The notes beneath the pieces were generated by a model. It was not told where the DNA came from. It searched no databases and saw nothing but the letters and a program-made list of their open reading frames with translations. From Mucilaginibacter lacusdianchii (GTDB lineage Bacteria > Bacteroidota > Bacteroidia > Sphingobacteriales > Sphingobacteriaceae), in the NCBI RefSeq assembly GCF_009770985.1, contig NZ_WSRW01000003.1, positions 667,275 to 731,274 on the forward strand: a stretch of 64,000 nt of DNA. The letters are read 5' to 3'. The stretch's first letter is position 1, and every line of letters begins with the position of its first letter. A program made the position numbers and the translations under genes. Shown here piece by piece: positions 62,590 through 64,000 of the stretch.

Positions 62590-63000
62590 TTATCTGTTTT
62601 TTAAAGAAACTGGTAATTGAATAGGAATAGTAACAACAGTTTTTTGCGTATTGTTGGAATCAATAAGTCCGCTTATTGGCTTTTTTCGCGCAAACAATTT
62701 CACAACTCGCAGTACTTCTGCATCACCATCAGAAGATAAACTTTTGCTTATCCTTACAGCCGTTATTTTTCCGTCTGGTTCAACTTCAAGTTGCACAACT
62801 ATTTCGGCTGTTGTTCCATCAATAGTTACTTGTTTCAGCGGCTTTAAGTTCTTGTTTAAAAATTTGTTAAATTTCGATACCCAATCTGCGGAAGGATATA
62901 TTTTATCAGCATACAGATAAACATCTCCAAATATATCGGTTTGTGCTTTTGCTCCAAAAGTACTTACAATGAATGCTAAAGAAATTAAAAGCTTTTTCAA
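62590..63000 (-). CDS. Secreted protein with TonB C-terminal-like domain
   Basis: A 136-residue exported protein. Signal peptide MKKLLISLAFIVSTFGAKAQ, then a single domain resembling the TonB C-terminal fold: TTAEIVVQLEVEPDGKITAVRISKSLS and DAEVLRVVKLF, then the closing strand TVVTIPIQLPV. It lacks the membrane anchor and proline-rich linker of a true TonB, so it is not an energy transducer on its own. Role unknown. Confidence 0.75.
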   Translation of the reverse strand: MKKLLISLAFIVSTFGAKAQTDIFGDVYLYADKIYPSADWVSKFNKFLNKNLKPLKQVTIDGTTAEIVVQLEVEPDGKITAVRISKSLSSDGDAEVLRVVKLFARKKPISGLIDSNNTQKTVVTIPIQLPVSLKNR

Positions 63001-63022
63001 CCAGCTATCTTTTAAAGTTTAA

Positions 63023-63997
63023 CTAATTTTCTCTCATCATTAGTCCTTCTGCAAAGTCATGAAGTTGCTGCTTTTGTTCAAAAGGTAGCTTTATCTTATG
63101 TAAGGCTTCAAAAGCTTTATTAATAAATTCATGCATGGCTTGCTCAGCATATTGTCTTACCTGCAATTGATTGTATATGTTGGTAACAGCGGTAATCTTT
63201 TTAAGGTTGTCGCAATTATCATTATTAAGCCACATAAGCAATTCCAGCGCTTGTTGGCCTTGGGCCAGTTCAATGGCTTTAATAAGTAGATAAGTTTTCT
63301 TGTTAGAAATAATGTCGCCACCTACCTGCTTGCCAAATTTATCCGGGTCGCCATACACATCTAAAATATCATCTTGCAATTGGAAGGCAATACCTAATTG
63401 CTCGCCAAAAGTATAAAGCAATTCAGCATCCTGCGCAGCAGCACCACCAATCAGAGCACCAATTTTTAATGCACCACCTAGCAGCACCGCTGTTTTTAAG
63501 CGAATCATATTCAGGTAGGCATCAATTTGTACATCAGTTTGACGCTCAAAGTTCATGTCAAACTGCTGCCCTTCGCAAACGCCTACTGCTGTAGTGTTAA
63601 AGATATCAAGCACATCCCTAAGTATGCTATTCTCAACCTGCATTATTAGCTTGTAGGCCTCTACCAGCATGACGTCACCGGATAAGATGCCTACGTTGGT
63701 ATTCCACTTTTCGTGTACGGTAGCACGGCCGCGGCGCAAGGGCGCATTGTCCATGATATCATCGTGCACCAAGGTAAAGTTGTGAAATACTTCAATAGCT
63801 AAGGCTGGTGGCACAGCTGATGTTGTATCACCACCAAACATATCGCAAGCCATCAACAACAGGGCAGGGCGCAAGCGTTTACCGCCTAATGCTAATATGT
63901 AGGTAATCGGCTCATATAGTTCAGCTGGTTGTAACGGGAATTTTAAATCGTTAACACCTTTCTCTATCAGTAGCTGCAAGTTTTTTAATGTATTCAT
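63023..63997 (-). CDS. Polyprenyl (trans-isoprenyl) diphosphate synthase
   Basis: A 324-residue all-alpha prenyltransferase that extends allylic diphosphates with IPP. First Asp-rich motif DDIMD in TLVHDDIMDNAPLRRG (about residues 78-82); second DDILD in FQLQDDILDVYGD (about 208-212); GGKRLRP and the following Arg/Lys residues for IPP are intact. The subgroup (GGPP/farnesyl or longer chain) is not resolved. Full length; the start lies 3 bp from the window edge, so upstream context is missing. Confidence 0.9.
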   Translation of the reverse strand: MNTLKNLQLLIEKGVNDLKFPLQPAELYEPITYILALGGKRLRPALLLMACDMFGGDTTSAVPPALAIEVFHNFTLVHDDIMDNAPLRRGRATVHEKWNTNVGILSGDVMLVEAYKLIMQVENSILRDVLDIFNTTAVGVCEGQQFDMNFERQTDVQIDAYLNMIRLKTAVLLGGALKIGALIGGAAAQDAELLYTFGEQLGIAFQLQDDILDVYGDPDKFGKQVGGDIISNKKTYLLIKAIELAQGQQALELLMWLNNDNCDNLKKITAVTNIYNQLQVRQYAEQAMHEFINKAFEALHKIKLPFEQKQQLHDFAEGLMMREN

Positions 63998-64000
63998 AAA

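Noticed and set aside
1-64000. tRNA, rRNA, CRISPR array, prophage or insertion sequence
   Set aside because: Reading through the sequence and the intergenic regions gave no such features; a dedicated tRNA or Rfam scan was not possible here.

Overview
The window reads as a stretch of ordinary chromosome from a Bacteroidota bacterium, most likely family Sphingobacteriaceae (Mucilaginibacter/Pedobacter-like). The reasons are Bacteroidota-type -7 promoter elements (TAnnTTTG) before many genes, few Shine-Dalgarno sequences, and families typical of the phylum (DUF2490, DUF2851, DUF6428, the large HEVGHTLGLRHN metalloprotease, Bacteroidota-style M20 deacetylase and a TolC/RND/adaptor operon). No tRNA, rRNA, CRISPR array, insertion sequence, integrase or prophage gene was seen. 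About 66 protein genes are supported, two of them very small.

Layout. 1-7.2 kb: 3' end of a zinc metalloprotease, a DUF72 / M20 deacetylase pair, a GAF-PAS-DHp signalling protein, a DUF2490 barrel and a beta-hydroxyacid dehydrogenase. 7.4-17.8 kb: a dipeptidyl peptidase IV, two overlapping membrane proteins, an ENPP-type phosphodiesterase, a HAD hydrolase, a TraB/GumN protein, a metallo-beta-lactamase-fold hydrolase and an amine oxidase. 17.8-20.3 kb: an arsenic resistance operon (ArsR, DUF6428, ArsC, ACR3) with two copies of a 16-bp palindromic operator. 20.3-27.3 kb: a LysR regulator divergent from a TolC-RND-adaptor efflux operon. 27.4-31.4 kb: pyrR-pyrB plus a small unknown gene, and rpsA. 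31.7-45.1 kb: MFS exporter, PH-domain protein, mutS, truncated haemoglobin, a hybrid-architecture histidine kinase, cysE-cysM, thioesterase, DinB, a NUDIX-KptA pair and truC. 45.6-52.2 kb: a signalling-rich accessory region with an SSB paralogue, three single-domain receivers, a NarL-type regulator, a 49-aa small gene, PspC, DUF2851 and a second GAF-PAS-DHp protein. 52.3-64 kb: KgtP-like transporter, AraC regulator with SDR, argH, YwbE, DUF1345, GNAT, an ECF sigma factor with an overlapping membrane protein, a dicarboxylate symporter, rplU-rpmA, a TonB-C-like secreted protein and a polyprenyl synthetase.

The most unusual material is in signalling and RNA metabolism. Two paralogous 375-residue proteins end right after the phosphorylatable histidine domain and have no ATPase domain. 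One lies about 2 kb from a cluster of orphan receivers, one of which has lost its conserved lysine. A NUDIX hydrolase with an altered NUDIX box sits 33 bp upstream of a tRNA 2'-phosphotransferase homologue. The pyrR leader appears too short for classical PyrR attenuation. I see no complete undescribed multi-gene defence or mobile system here; the findings are leads of modest size.
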